A stretch of 64,000 nt of DNA from Ascidiaceihabitans sp039975415 (GCF_039975415.1 NZ_JBDWHD010000016.1), one strand, 5' to 3'; shown: positions 17,665 through 26,398, numbered from the stretch's first letter. Notes: a model not told the origin generated them from the sequence alone. Translations and numbers: made by a program.

Positions 17665-18792
17665 CTATTTGTTTGCGCTTTGAACCCGCGCGTTGATGTA
17701 TTGGGCAAAATCGTAGTTGGGCCGTTCAAGATGCGACAAATGTCCGGGGGCGGCGCCATTCGAAGACAGGCCTTTATAGACCTTTTCGGTGCAGCCCTTG
17801 TCCTCGACGTTCACATCATCCAGCAGTGTTTTAAGCTGCTTGAAGTTGGCCTGAGCGTCAACGTCATCTGCATAGTCGTTGGACATGCCGCCACCAAAAC
17901 CGATACGCACCTTGCCGACACCTTCGGGGTGTAGCGTCAGGTACCAGAAATATCCCGGTGTGAGGGTGATCATCAAACTGGGGTAGATCGCCAGCAGATA
18001 GGTCGTGCGCCGCCGTTCGCCCTTCATCCGCGTGTTGTTGGGATGCGCCATCGCGATCTTCAGGGATTCGTCCTTGAGGATCATATGGTAATTGAACGCG
18101 TCTTCACCGGGCGGGCAGATCATCTCTTCCAGCTTGGACAGACCGCCAATGGTGCCTGCGTGACAAACGGGCAGGTGGTAGCTTTCCATGAAATTCTCGG
18201 CAAGAACCTTCCAGTTGGTGTCCCAAACATGGGTTTCAAAGAAGGTTTCTGTATAATTCGTCATGTCGTAGTCGCTGACCATGTCCTCGACTTTGGACAG
18301 TTGGCTGGCCACTGGCGGGCTGTCAGGATTGAGCGACACAAAAACCCAGCCCAGCCATTCTTCGCAACGCACATCCGGCAGCTGGTAGTCGGATTTGCAA
18401 AACCCTTCGTTCTGGGTCATTGCGGGTGCACCGCGCAAGGACCCATCCAGATTATACGTCCAGGCATGGTACGGGCAGACGATGCTGCGGGTGTTTCCGC
18501 GCCCCTCAAGCAACGTCGACATGCGGTGGCGGCATACATTCGACATGGCCCGCAAAGCGCCGTCACCTGCGCGTAAAACGATAATGGGCTGACCGGCAAG
18601 CTCAAGCGTGACATAATCGCCCGATGCGGCAAGGGCCGACGCACGGCCCACGCAGAACCAGTCCTTGGCAAAGATATCGCTTAATTCGCGCTTCAAAAAA
18701 TCATCGGACGTATAGACCGATGGCGGCATGGCACGGGCGCTTTCAAAGGGAACTGAAGCAGTCTTCAAAAGCTCGTCTACCGCGTCTTTCAT
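17665..18792 (-). CDS. Rieske-type aromatic/amine oxygenase alpha subunit (second of two)
   Basis: A 375-residue paralogue of the neighbouring oxygenase. It has a Rieske domain (NVCRHRMSTLLEG and CPYHAWTYNLDG) and a catalytic domain (LAENFMESYHLPVCHAG). The pair are clearly related but not recent copies; several blocks between them differ. It is the upstream member of a minus-strand run, Rieske-Rieske-LysR. The start at 18792 has AAGGA at a good distance; an ATG at 18801 is also possible. It is a likely amine or betaine oxygenase given the DMGDH-like enzyme nearby, but an aromatic substrate cannot be excluded. Confidence 0.85.
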   Translation of the reverse strand: MKDAVDELLKTASVPFESARAMPPSVYTSDDFLKRELSDIFAKDWFCVGRASALAASGDYVTLELAGQPIIVLRAGDGALRAMSNVCRHRMSTLLEGRGNTRSIVCPYHAWTYNLDGSLRGAPAMTQNEGFCKSDYQLPDVRCEEWLGWVFVSLNPDSPPVASQLSKVEDMVSDYDMTNYTETFFETHVWDTNWKVLAENFMESYHLPVCHAGTIGGLSKLEEMICPPGEDAFNYHMILKDESLKIAMAHPNNTRMKGERRRTTYLLAIYPSLMITLTPGYFWYLTLHPEGVGKVRIGFGGGMSNDYADDVDAQANFKQLKTLLDDVNVEDKGCTEKVYKGLSSNGAAPGHLSHLERPNYDFAQYINARVQSANK

Positions 18793-18965
18793 ACCTGTCA
18801 TTCCTTATTCGATTTTAACCCCATCGCAGTGCGGGATGGCAAAACAGTCCTTCGATGCGCAAACGTGCTGCCAAAAGCAAATTCGGTAAAGGATACTCTT
18901 CGAAACGCCTGATTTGAGCCAGCCTAATCAAGCGCACATTCAAAATCCTGAAAATACCCGACACA

Positions 18966-19367
18966 ATGCACGCAGTCATTTTGACAGGTCACGGTGGCCT
19001 CGATAGATTGGATTACCGGACGGACGTTCCCACTCCACGCCCCAATGCCAATGCCAATGCCAATGCCAATGAACTGTTGATCAAGACAGCCGCCGCCGGA
19101 ATAAACAATACCGACATCAACACGCGCATCGGTTGGTATTCAAAGACCGTCACTGAGGCCACGAATACGGGCGGCGCAGAGGGTTTTGAAGCCGTTGGCG
19201 AAGACGACGTGTTCACCAATTTGATCCGCTATATCGAGGCATACGAAATCCGACCAGTGGTCGCAAAGACCTATTCTTTGCGTGACATCGCACAGGCTCA
19301 AGAAGATTTTCTGTCCAAATCGCACACGGGAAAATTGGTCTTGATCCCGCCAAATGGCACTGCGTGA
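18966..19367 (+). pseudogene. Remnant of a zinc-type alcohol dehydrogenase/quinone reductase with a large internal deletion
   Basis: The open frame encodes 133 residues. The first part (MHAVILTGHGGLDRLDYRTD, then INNTDINTRIGWYSK) is the N-terminal end of an MDR-family alcohol dehydrogenase, and the last part (IRYIEAYEIRPVVAKTYSL, AQEDFLSK, GKLVLIPP) is the C-terminal end. The roughly 220-residue middle with the zinc site and Rossmann fold is absent, and the two ends are joined in frame near GGAEGFEAVGEDD. The protein cannot be a working dehydrogenase. A slippage-type hexamer repeat lies near its start. Confidence 0.8.
19044..19071 (+). repeat. Hexanucleotide tandem repeat (AATGCC, about 4.7 copies)
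   Basis: Four exact AATGCC units plus AATG are read as Asn-Ala repeats inside the dehydrogenase remnant. The repeat sits where intact relatives have a short Pro-Gly loop, so it looks like replication slippage in a non-functional gene. Confidence 0.9.
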
Positions 19368-19574
19368 AACAGAACGCCAGTTTGGTGAGAAATGATCGAA
19401 CTTACCTGCTTACGCGCACTCTGCCTATATCAAGACAATTTAACGCGTAATTGGGATTATGTTAATTTCAGAAGCCCAAATAGGCTTTCAGAACCAAGCT
19501 TTTCGGGTGGTGCTTTGCGACGAACGCCCTTACGACCCGTCACATCACGTATTAAACAATTGCAGGAGCTGCTT

Positions 19575-19856
19575 ATGTCAAACTCTGACAACGCCACCCA
19601 GAAGTTCCACTACATTTGCCAAACCTACGTTGAAAAAGACGCAGGCCGGGCTGGTCAGGTGACGTTGAAAATCGACAAGCAGTTCGAATACTCCAACGCC
19701 AATGACGCGCAAAACCGGGCCGAACGCGAAGCAATGCGCGACGATTGCGCAGGCGCGGATGCGTATATGCTGTGTGAAGACCTTGGCACCGGCGAAGTCG
19801 AAGCGCCCAGCTTTCTGGTGCGTCTGGGGAATGTCCCCGAATTTGACGAATTTTAA
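19575..19856 (+). CDS. Small conserved hypothetical protein, 93 residues
   Basis: I do not recognise a named family. The 93-residue product is acidic, has three cysteines, begins MSNSDNATQKFHYICQTYVE and ends in NVPEFDEF; it has no signal peptide or membrane segment. The ATG at 19575 is preceded by AGGAG at eight bases, so I prefer it to the longer frame from 19392. It stands alone between the dehydrogenase remnant and a TetR gene on the same strand. It resembles short orphan proteins of marine Rhodobacteraceae, but that is an impression only. Confidence 0.7.
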   Translation: MSNSDNATQKFHYICQTYVEKDAGRAGQVTLKIDKQFEYSNANDAQNRAEREAMRDDCAGADAYMLCEDLGTGEVEAPSFLVRLGNVPEFDEF

Positions 19857-19944
19857 GCCACACCAACACATCCAGCGGAACGCCAAGCGCCGCTTGCATC
19901 ATGCGCCATGATCGCCAATTGTGGCATCAACAACGGAGCACCAG

Positions 19945-20604
19945 ATGCAAGACGGCAAAAAGGCAGGCGGACGTGGCCCCGGACGCACAACGCGGCAAGA
20001 CTGGCTGAGTGCGGCACTTGATACCCTGATCAGCGAAGGCGAGGATCAGGTCAAGGTTCTGTCTTTGGCGGCCATTCTGGACTGCCCGCGATCCAGCTTT
20101 TACTGGTACTTCAAAAACCGGTCTGAATTGATGGATGCATTGTTGGACACATGGGCCGCGACCAACACAAAAGCGTTAATTGATGCAACTGACAACGACG
20201 GCGCTACAATCTGCGAGGCGTTGGCGAAGCTGTTCAGCAAATGGGTTTACGGATCGGCTTTTGATACCAAACTGGACTTTGCCATTCGCGATTGGGCCCG
20301 CAGATCAGGCACAGTACGCCGTGCGCTGGACGAAAGCGACATCGCGCGGATTGCAGCCATCTCGCTGATGTTCGAACGTTTTTCATATCCCCCCGCCGAA
20401 GCAGATGTGCGGGCCCGCATCGTCTATTTCACCCAAATCGGCTATGCCACGCTGGATCAACGCGAAGACTACGACACACGTATGAAACGCGGGACGCAGT
20501 ATCTGTTCTGTATGACCGGACAAACCCCAACACGTGACGAAATCGCGGCCCTTGCCCATCTTTACCCCAAAACAAACTACGTAGGTATCGACCATGTTCT
20601 CTGA
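19945..20604 (+). CDS. TetR-family transcriptional regulator
   Basis: A 219-residue protein with an N-terminal TetR helix-turn-helix (VLSLAAILDCPRSSFYWYFK) and an all-helical effector domain. The ATG at 19945 has GGAG six bases upstream; a GTG at 19921 is less likely. Its end overlaps the start of the following aminotransferase gene by 11 bases, so it is co-transcribed with the enzymes it probably controls. The aromatic DNA-recognition end (SSFYWYFKNRSEL) is the conserved YxxFxxKxxL-like region of the family. Confidence 0.87.
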   Translation: MQDGKKAGGRGPGRTTRQDWLSAALDTLISEGEDQVKVLSLAAILDCPRSSFYWYFKNRSELMDALLDTWAATNTKALIDATDNDGATICEALAKLFSKWVYGSAFDTKLDFAIRDWARRSGTVRRALDESDIARIAAISLMFERFSYPPAEADVRARIVYFTQIGYATLDQREDYDTRMKRGTQYLFCMTGQTPTRDEIAALAHLYPKTNYVGIDHVL

Positions 20605-21841
20605 TACGCTTTTGACTGAAATTCGCGACCGCTTCGCACATGTTGACGCCTGCCCCTTTTCCGGGCCGCGCGTGTTTTTCGAAAACGCAGGCGGGGCTTT
20701 GACGCTGAAATCTGCTGTCGAAACCTCAGCAAAGTTTGCTGCTATTCCGGACAACCAAGGGCGCGACAATCCCGGGGCACAGGCTTTGGGTGCGATCATC
20801 AAGCAATCCAAAGCCGACATGGCCACGTTCTTTAACACGCACAATGGCCAGTTCTTTGTTGGTGAAAGCGGCACGGAATTGACCTATCGTTTGATCCGCA
20901 CGGCCGTGATGGGCACACCACAAGGGTCCGTTATCGGATCAACCGTCGAACACCCCGCATCCCGCAGCGCCGCGCAACATTGGGCGTCTGCTGCAGGCAA
21001 ACCCTATATTTCCGTGCCACACGACGACGCCACAGGGCGCGTCACAGCCGACGCCTATGCCGCCCACATGACACCAGATGTGCGCGTTGCTACTATTTTG
21101 CACACCTCGCCTGTCACGGGAATGGCCATTGACGTGGCGTCCATTGCCGCCGCCATTCGCGCTGTGGCGCCTGAATGTTTCATCATCGTCGATGGCATCC
21201 AACACGCAAGCCACGGGCACATCGACATCCAACGCTACGACATCGACGGCTATGTCATCTCCCCCTACAAGGTCTTTTCGCGCCACGGATACGGGGTGGC
21301 TTGGGCGTCTGGCAGACTGTCCCGATTGCCTCTCGAAGCCCTGATCGACGGCCCCAAGGAAAACTGGGAATTGGGGACGCGTGACACCGGCGCATATGCT
21401 ACATTTTCAGATGTCGTGGCGTATTTCGGATGGTTGGGCCAGCAGGTTGGCGATGGCCAAACCGAGCGCGCCCGCATCGAAGCCGCAGCAACCGCCATCA
21501 AGGCCCATGAAAAAGAGCTGACAGATGCGATGCTGTTTGGCACTGGCAACCTGCCGGGCCTGACGGATCTTGCAGGCATCACGATCATCGGCGGCGCGGA
21601 CAATCCTGCGCGTGAGGGGCTTGTGTGTTTTGCCAGCGCTGATGTCCCCGCGGATAAGATCGTGGCGCATTTGAACGACAGCGGCATACGCACACATATC
21701 CGCAAGGCAGACCACTATTCGGGCAACATTCTAACGCCGCTTGGATTGCCTGCGGCCGTGCGGGTGTCCATGTGCCACTACAACACTCTGGCAGAGGTCA
21801 GCGCCTTTCTGACTGCGATGAAAGAGCTGACAGATGCTTGA
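20594..21841 (+). CDS. PLP-dependent class V aminotransferase (cysteine desulfurase-like fold)
   Basis: A 415-residue fold-type I PLP enzyme. The segment VDGIQHASHGHIDIQRYDID followed by GYVISPYKVFSRHG carries the aspartate that pairs with the PLP nitrogen and the lysine (in SPYKVF) that forms the Schiff base. A glycine-rich substrate loop is seen as RDTGAYATFSD. Related proteins include SufS-like desulfurases, isopenicillin epimerases and kynureninase-like lyases; which reaction it performs is not clear. It overlaps TetR upstream and the CoA-transferase gene downstream, forming a three-gene operon. Confidence 0.8.
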   Translation: MFSDTLLTEIRDRFAHVDACPFSGPRVFFENAGGALTLKSAVETSAKFAAIPDNQGRDNPGAQALGAIIKQSKADMATFFNTHNGQFFVGESGTELTYRLIRTAVMGTPQGSVIGSTVEHPASRSAAQHWASAAGKPYISVPHDDATGRVTADAYAAHMTPDVRVATILHTSPVTGMAIDVASIAAAIRAVAPECFIIVDGIQHASHGHIDIQRYDIDGYVISPYKVFSRHGYGVAWASGRLSRLPLEALIDGPKENWELGTRDTGAYATFSDVVAYFGWLGQQVGDGQTERARIEAAATAIKAHEKELTDAMLFGTGNLPGLTDLAGITIIGGADNPAREGLVCFASADVPADKIVAHLNDSGIRTHIRKADHYSGNILTPLGLPAAVRVSMCHYNTLAEVSAFLTAMKELTDA

Positions 21842-22937
21842 CCGCAACGGCCCCCTACGCGGCTTGCGCGTCGTCGAAATGGCGGGTCTTGGGCCTGCGC
21901 CCTTTTGCGCGATGATGCTGGCCGACATGGGGGCTGAGGTCGTGCGCATCGCGCGGCCCGGTCAAAAACCGTTGTTCGGCTTGGAACAAAAACACAATCT
22001 GTATGACCGGTCACGCAAATCCCTGACGTTGGACTTGCGCGATGCAGACGATTTGATGCGTGCCAAAACCCTCATCAACAAAGCCGAAGTTGTGATTGAA
22101 GGGTACCGTCCCGGCGTGATGGAACGGCTTGGATTGGGGCCGGAAGAATTTCAGGAAACGAACCCCGCGCTGGTCTTTGGGCGCATGACGGGATGGGGGC
22201 AGACCGGACCGTTAAAAGACCGCGCAGGCCACGATCTGAACTACATGGCAATCTCGGGCGCGCTTTGGTCCATTGGCCCCGCCGACACGCCACCCCCGCC
22301 CCCGCAAAACATTATCGCGGACCTTGCAGGGGGCGGCATGATGCTGCTGACGGGGGTTCTGGCCGCCACGATGAACGCGCGCACAACGGGCCAAGGTCAG
22401 GTTGTGGACGCCTGCATGTCAGACGGTGCGGCCCTGATGATGGTGTTGCAATACGGGCTGAACGCAGGCGGCGCTTGGGATGATACCAAACGCGGTGGCA
22501 ACGTGCTGAACGGAGGGGCCGCGTATTATCGCTGCTACACAACCAAAGATGGCGGATACGTCTCTATTGGCCCAATAGAGCCACAATTCTTCGCAGCTTT
22601 GCTGGATGCAGTGGGTTTGCAAGACGACCGGCGCTTTTCAAAACAATACGGCGACCAAAGCGAAATGCACCCGGCTTTGGAAGCACTGTTCGCGGGGAAG
22701 ACTCGCGATGAATGGTCTGCGATCCTGACAGAGGTTGACGCCTGCTTTGCCCCAGTTCTGTCGATGCAAGAGGCACCAACGCATCCACACAACCAAGCGC
22801 GGGGCACCTTCGTGGAAACAGACGGGATTGTGCAACCCGGTCCTGTTCCGTGCTTTTTGGGCACACCATCTGATCCGCCGACACATGGTGATGCCGGCAC
22901 GCTGGACTATGAAGACGTCATGTCGGCTTGGAGCTAG
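21834..22937 (+). CDS. CoA-transferase family III protein, alpha-methylacyl-CoA racemase-like
   Basis: A 367-residue member of the CaiB/BaiF class III CoA-transferase family. The N-terminus (LRVVEMAGLGPAPFCAMMLA) and the RAGHDLNYMAISGALW segment with the catalytic aspartate match alpha-methylacyl-CoA racemases. Such enzymes epimerise the 2-methyl position of branched acyl-CoAs, or move CoA between acids. It overlaps the aminotransferase gene by eight bases. Its stop codon lies inside the first copy of a 22-base tandem duplication and overlaps the stop of the convergent LuxR gene. Confidence 0.85.
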   Translation: MLDRNGPLRGLRVVEMAGLGPAPFCAMMLADMGAEVVRIARPGQKPLFGLEQKHNLYDRSRKSLTLDLRDADDLMRAKTLINKAEVVIEGYRPGVMERLGLGPEEFQETNPALVFGRMTGWGQTGPLKDRAGHDLNYMAISGALWSIGPADTPPPPPQNIIADLAGGGMMLLTGVLAATMNARTTGQGQVVDACMSDGAALMMVLQYGLNAGGAWDDTKRGGNVLNGGAAYYRCYTTKDGGYVSIGPIEPQFFAALLDAVGLQDDRRFSKQYGDQSEMHPALEALFAGKTRDEWSAILTEVDACFAPVLSMQEAPTHPHNQARGTFVETDGIVQPGPVPCFLGTPSDPPTHGDAGTLDYEDVMSAWS

Positions 22938-22963
22938 CCCGATGTCGGCTTGGAGCTAGCCCG
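22920..22963. repeat. 22-base perfect tandem duplication across two convergent gene ends
   Basis: The unit ATGTCGGCTTGGAGCTAGCC followed by CG occurs twice without a spacer (22920-22941 and 22942-22963). The first copy ends the CoA-transferase gene (MSAWS then TAG), and both copies encode the tail of the LuxR-type gene on the other strand. Confidence 0.95.
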
Positions 22964-23512
22964 GCGGGTGTAGCTGGTGCGGCCCAAAAGCTCGCCAGTG
23001 TTTTTGACCTCGAATTTGCGCAACATTCGCGCACGGACGTCCTCAATCGTGCGCGGCGACAGGCCCAGTTGATGCGCGATTTCCTTGCTGGTGGCCCCTT
23101 GGCTTAGAAAACTCAGCACCTCGCGTTCGCGTTTTGTCAGGCGCGGCCCGTCCAGATGGTCGCGAATGGGCGCAAAGCTTAGGACAAGATGGGATAAGGG
23201 ATCATCGGGGGCCAGCGTACGTGCACGAAAGCGGAACCATTTGGGCATACCGTCTTTCTGGCGCATCATCCGTTCGTCCGAATAGGCCCCCGTTTGCGCC
23301 ATCGTCACAAGGCCAATGTCGCGTACACGGTCAAATTCGGCATGACTGGGGTACAGCATCCGAAAGGATTGTCCCAACAGTTCGGCACGACTGTAGCCAA
23401 GCAAGCTGGCGAACGTCAGATTGCAACTGCTCAAGGTCCGGTGACGTGACACCGCCAAACCAATGGGGGCCGCGTCAAAGGCCTCAAGCATTTCAGTCGT
23501 TACGTTATCCAT
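22934..23512 (-). CDS. PAS domain-containing LuxR-type regulator
   Basis: A 192-residue protein with an N-terminal PAS domain (about residues 8-115) and a C-terminal LuxR/GerE helix-turn-helix (LTKREREVLSFLSQGATSKE, then SPRTIEDVRARMLRKF). It lacks the acyl-homoserine-lactone binding domain of quorum-sensing LuxR proteins and a receiver domain. The ATG at 23512 has GGGGA at seven bases. The last residues (RASSKPTSG) come from the 22-base duplication and may not be ancestral. An 18-base dyad lies between it and the divergent M20 gene. Confidence 0.85.
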   Translation of the reverse strand: MDNVTTEMLEAFDAAPIGLAVSRHRTLSSCNLTFASLLGYSRAELLGQSFRMLYPSHAEFDRVRDIGLVTMAQTGAYSDERMMRQKDGMPKWFRFRARTLAPDDPLSHLVLSFAPIRDHLDGPRLTKREREVLSFLSQGATSKEIAHQLGLSPRTIEDVRARMLRKFEVKNTGELLGRTSYTRRASSKPTSG

Positions 23513-23530
23513 TGCCAATCCCCGTGAATA

Positions 23531-23548
23531 TACGGTATTGATACCGTA
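23531..23548. promoter_or_regulatory. Dyad in the divergent LuxR/M20 promoter region
   Basis: TACGGTAT and ATACCGTA are perfect inverted arms separated by two bases. The dyad lies 19 bases before the LuxR-type start and 45 bases before the M20 start. It is a plausible LuxR-type operator controlling one or both genes. Confidence 0.6.
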
Positions 23549-23592
23549 CTAATGCGCCGCAATACTGCAAGTCGTTTAACGAAAGGTGCGAA

Positions 23593-24876
23593 ATGACAAC
23601 TCCGCTTATGACACGCATTGCGGCCAAGCGCGACGACTTGATCCAGCTGACGCAGGACCTGATCCGCATCCCCACATTGAACCCGCCCGGCGAAAACTAT
23701 CAAGCGATTTGCGATTATCTGGACAAACGCCTGTCTGCCCACGGCTTTCAAACCCAACTGATCCGCGCCTTTGGCACACCGGGCGACAGCGAGAAATACC
23801 CACGCTGGAATATCATCGCGCGGCGTGACGGGGCGCATGCGGGCGATTGTGTGCATTTCAACAGCCACACGGACGTGGTCGAGGTCGGCGCAGGCTGGAC
23901 GTTCGACCCCTTTGGCGGCGAAATTGCCGATGGCAACATCTATGGGCGCGGGGCCTGCGACATGAAAGGCGGGTTGGCCGCATCCATCATCGCAGCTGAG
24001 GCGTTCATTGAAGAACACCCGAATTTCCACGGCGCAATCGAGATTTCCGGCACCGCAGACGAGGAATCAGGCGGTTACGGCGGGGTCGCATACCTTGCCG
24101 AACACGGCCACTTTAACTCTGAAAAAGTGCAGCATGTCATCATTCCGGAACCCTTAAACAAAGACCGCATCTGTTTGGGGCATCGCGGCGGTTGGTGGGC
24201 CGAGATCGAAACCAAAGGCGAAATTGCCCATGGATCAATGCCATTCCTTGGCGATTGTGCTGTGCGTCATATGGGGGCTGTAATCGGCGAATTCGAAGAC
24301 AAATTGTTCCCCGCAATGGCCGCCCGCACCACGGATATGCCCGTTGTGCCCGAGGGGGCAAAGCAATCCACCATGAACATCAATTCGATCCATGGCGGGC
24401 AAAAAGAACAGGACGACGCCTTTGACGGATTGCCCGCGCATTGTGTGCCGGACAGTTGCCGCATCGTGATTGACCGCCGCTTTTTGGCCGAAGAACCGCT
24501 GGATCAGGTGCGCGGCGAGGTCAAAGGCCTGTTGGAAGGTCTGCGCGAAACGCGTCCCGATTTTGACTATGAGATGACGGAACTGAACAGCGTTTTGCCT
24601 TCAATGACCGACAAATCCGCGCCGGTTGTGGAAACCGTGGCGCAAGCAATTGAGGACGTGATGGGCAAAGCGCCCGAATATGTCGCAAGCCCCGGAACCT
24701 ACGACCAGAAACACATTGACCGGATCGGCAAGCTAAAGAACTGTATCGCTTACGGACCGGGTATTCTGGAGCTGGCACATAAACCCGATGAATATATCGG
24801 GATTGATGATATGCTCGACAGCGCAAAGGTGATGGGTGCAAGCTTGGAAACGCTTCTGCTGCCCAATAAAAACTGA
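23593..24876 (+). CDS. M20 family peptidase/deacylase (ArgE/DapE-like)
   Basis: A 427-residue zinc amidohydrolase. The motifs are VHFNSHTDVVEVG (metal ligands), YGRGACDMKGGLA, SGTADEESGGYG with the catalytic glutamate pair, and the C-terminal ASPGTYDQKHIDR. It is distinct in sequence from the M20 protein at 14289. AAGG precedes the ATG. It is followed after 16 bases by the binding protein of a dipeptide-type transporter, so it probably trims an imported N-acyl amino acid or small peptide. Confidence 0.85.
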   Translation: MTTPLMTRIAAKRDDLIQLTQDLIRIPTLNPPGENYQAICDYLDKRLSAHGFQTQLIRAFGTPGDSEKYPRWNIIARRDGAHAGDCVHFNSHTDVVEVGAGWTFDPFGGEIADGNIYGRGACDMKGGLAASIIAAEAFIEEHPNFHGAIEISGTADEESGGYGGVAYLAEHGHFNSEKVQHVIIPEPLNKDRICLGHRGGWWAEIETKGEIAHGSMPFLGDCAVRHMGAVIGEFEDKLFPAMAARTTDMPVVPEGAKQSTMNINSIHGGQKEQDDAFDGLPAHCVPDSCRIVIDRRFLAEEPLDQVRGEVKGLLEGLRETRPDFDYEMTELNSVLPSMTDKSAPVVETVAQAIEDVMGKAPEYVASPGTYDQKHIDRIGKLKNCIAYGPGILELAHKPDEYIGIDDMLDSAKVMGASLETLLLPNKN

Positions 24877-24892
24877 CCAAGGGAGACCACAC

Positions 24893-26371
24893 ATGAAACA
24901 TTTCATATCGCAATTGGCACTGGCCAGCGCATTAGGCGTTGCCGGTTTTGCCGCCCAAGCCCAAACCGACATCACCGTCGCCTTGCAGCTTGAGCCGCCG
25001 CATCTGGATCCGACATCAGCCGCCGCCGGTGCAATTGATTCCGTGCTGTATTCGAACGTGTTTGAAGGTCTGACACGCTTTATGGGCGATGGGTCCGTTG
25101 TGGCTGGCCTTGCAAGCGGCTGGGAGATTTCCGAAGACGGTCTGACCTACACGTTTACGCTGCGTGATGGTGTGACCTTTCACGACGGCAGCACGATGGA
25201 CGCTGAGGACGTGAAATTTTCGCTGGACCGTGCACGCGCCGAAGATTCAGTGAACGCACAAAAGGCCCTGTTTGCAGGCATCACCGACGTGAGTGTGACC
25301 AACGCCTCAACTGTTGTTGTGACCCTGTCCGAACCAAACGGCAATTTCCTGTTCAACATGGCGTGGGGGGACGCGGTGATCGTGGCCCCTGAAAGCATCG
25401 AGGGCATCAAGCAAACGCCCATCGGCACAGGCGCGTTCAAGTTTGTCAGCTGGACCCAAGGCGACAAAATCGAATTGGCCCGCAACCCGGACTATTGGGG
25501 CACGGCCCCGGCATTGGAAACAGCCACCTTCAAATTCATCTCTGACCCAACAGCAGCCTTTGCAGCCGTCATGGCCGAAGACGTTGACGTGTTTTCCGGC
25601 TTCCCCGCCCCCGAAAACCTGCCCCAGTTCGAAGCAGACCCGCGGTTCCAAGTGCTGATTGGCTCGACCGAAGGCGAAACGATCCTGTCCACCAACAACA
25701 AACAGCCACCGTTTGACAACGTGAAGGTGCGCGAGGCTTTGGCCCACGCCATCGACCGCCAAGCCATCGTGGATGGTGCGATGTTCGGCTATGGCACACC
25801 GATTGGCACGCATTTTGCGCCGCACAATCCGGCCTATGTCGATCTGAAAGCAAACAGCAGCTATGACCCTGAAAAGGCCAAAGCGCTGCTGGCCGAAGCA
25901 GGCTTTGCCGACGGGTTTGAAACCACGCTGCACCTGCCGCCCCCCTCCTATGCCCGTCGCGGCGGTGAAATCATCGCGGCGCAATTGGCAGAGGTCGGCA
26001 TCAAGGCAGAAATCACCAACGTCGAGTGGGCGCAGTGGTTAGAAACCGTGTTCCGTGGCAAAAACTTTGGGCTGACGATCGTCTCACACACAGAGCCGAT
26101 GGACATCAACATCTATGCGAACCCGGATTACTATTTCCAATACGACAATCCTAAGTTCCAAGAGCTGATGAGCACCTTGAACGCCACATCTGATCCCGAA
26201 GCGCGTACAGCCCTGATGGGTGACGCACAAAAGATGATCTCGGGCGATTATGTGAACGGCTACCTGTTCCAACTGGCGGCCTTGTCTGTCGCCAAAGCGG
26301 GTGTGCAGGGTTTGTGGACAAACGCACCGACGCAAGCGACGGACCTGACTGGCGTCAGCTGGGCCAACTGA
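24893..26371 (+). CDS. ABC transporter substrate-binding protein, family 5 (dipeptide/oligopeptide type)
   Basis: A 492-residue periplasmic protein with a signal peptide (MKHFISQLALASALGVAGF, likely cleaved after AQA) and the SBP family 5 pattern: LDPTSAAAGAIDSVLYSNVF, GLTYTFTLRDGVTFHDG, and IGTGAFKFVSW. The ATG at 24893 follows GGGAG. Family 5 proteins bind peptides, nickel complexes or opines. Its cognate permeases and ATPase are 1.6 kb further on, beyond a cupin gene and a reversed histone-deacetylase-like gene. Confidence 0.92.
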   Translation: MKHFISQLALASALGVAGFAAQAQTDITVALQLEPPHLDPTSAAAGAIDSVLYSNVFEGLTRFMGDGSVVAGLASGWEISEDGLTYTFTLRDGVTFHDGSTMDAEDVKFSLDRARAEDSVNAQKALFAGITDVSVTNASTVVVTLSEPNGNFLFNMAWGDAVIVAPESIEGIKQTPIGTGAFKFVSWTQGDKIELARNPDYWGTAPALETATFKFISDPTAAFAAVMAEDVDVFSGFPAPENLPQFEADPRFQVLIGSTEGETILSTNNKQPPFDNVKVREALAHAIDRQAIVDGAMFGYGTPIGTHFAPHNPAYVDLKANSSYDPEKAKALLAEAGFADGFETTLHLPPPSYARRGGEIIAAQLAEVGIKAEITNVEWAQWLETVFRGKNFGLTIVSHTEPMDINIYANPDYYFQYDNPKFQELMSTLNATSDPEARTALMGDAQKMISGDYVNGYLFQLAALSVAKAGVQGLWTNAPTQATDLTGVSWAN

Positions 26372-26379
26372 ACCGGCGG

Positions 26380-26398
26380 GGCGGGGGACACCCCCGCC
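26380..26398 (+). terminator. GC-rich hairpin after the substrate-binding protein gene
   Basis: GGCGGGGG and CCCCCGCC pair perfectly around an ACA loop, nine bases after the stop codon. There is no T run beyond two bases, so it may be an mRNA-stabilising or attenuating hairpin rather than a full terminator. Confidence 0.5.

Noticed and set aside
21643..21656. TGTCCCCGCGGATA in the class V aminotransferase gene, resembling the ParB-type palindrome
   Set aside because: Only one arm and the centre match; the right arm is broken, and it is 36 kb from the partition genes.
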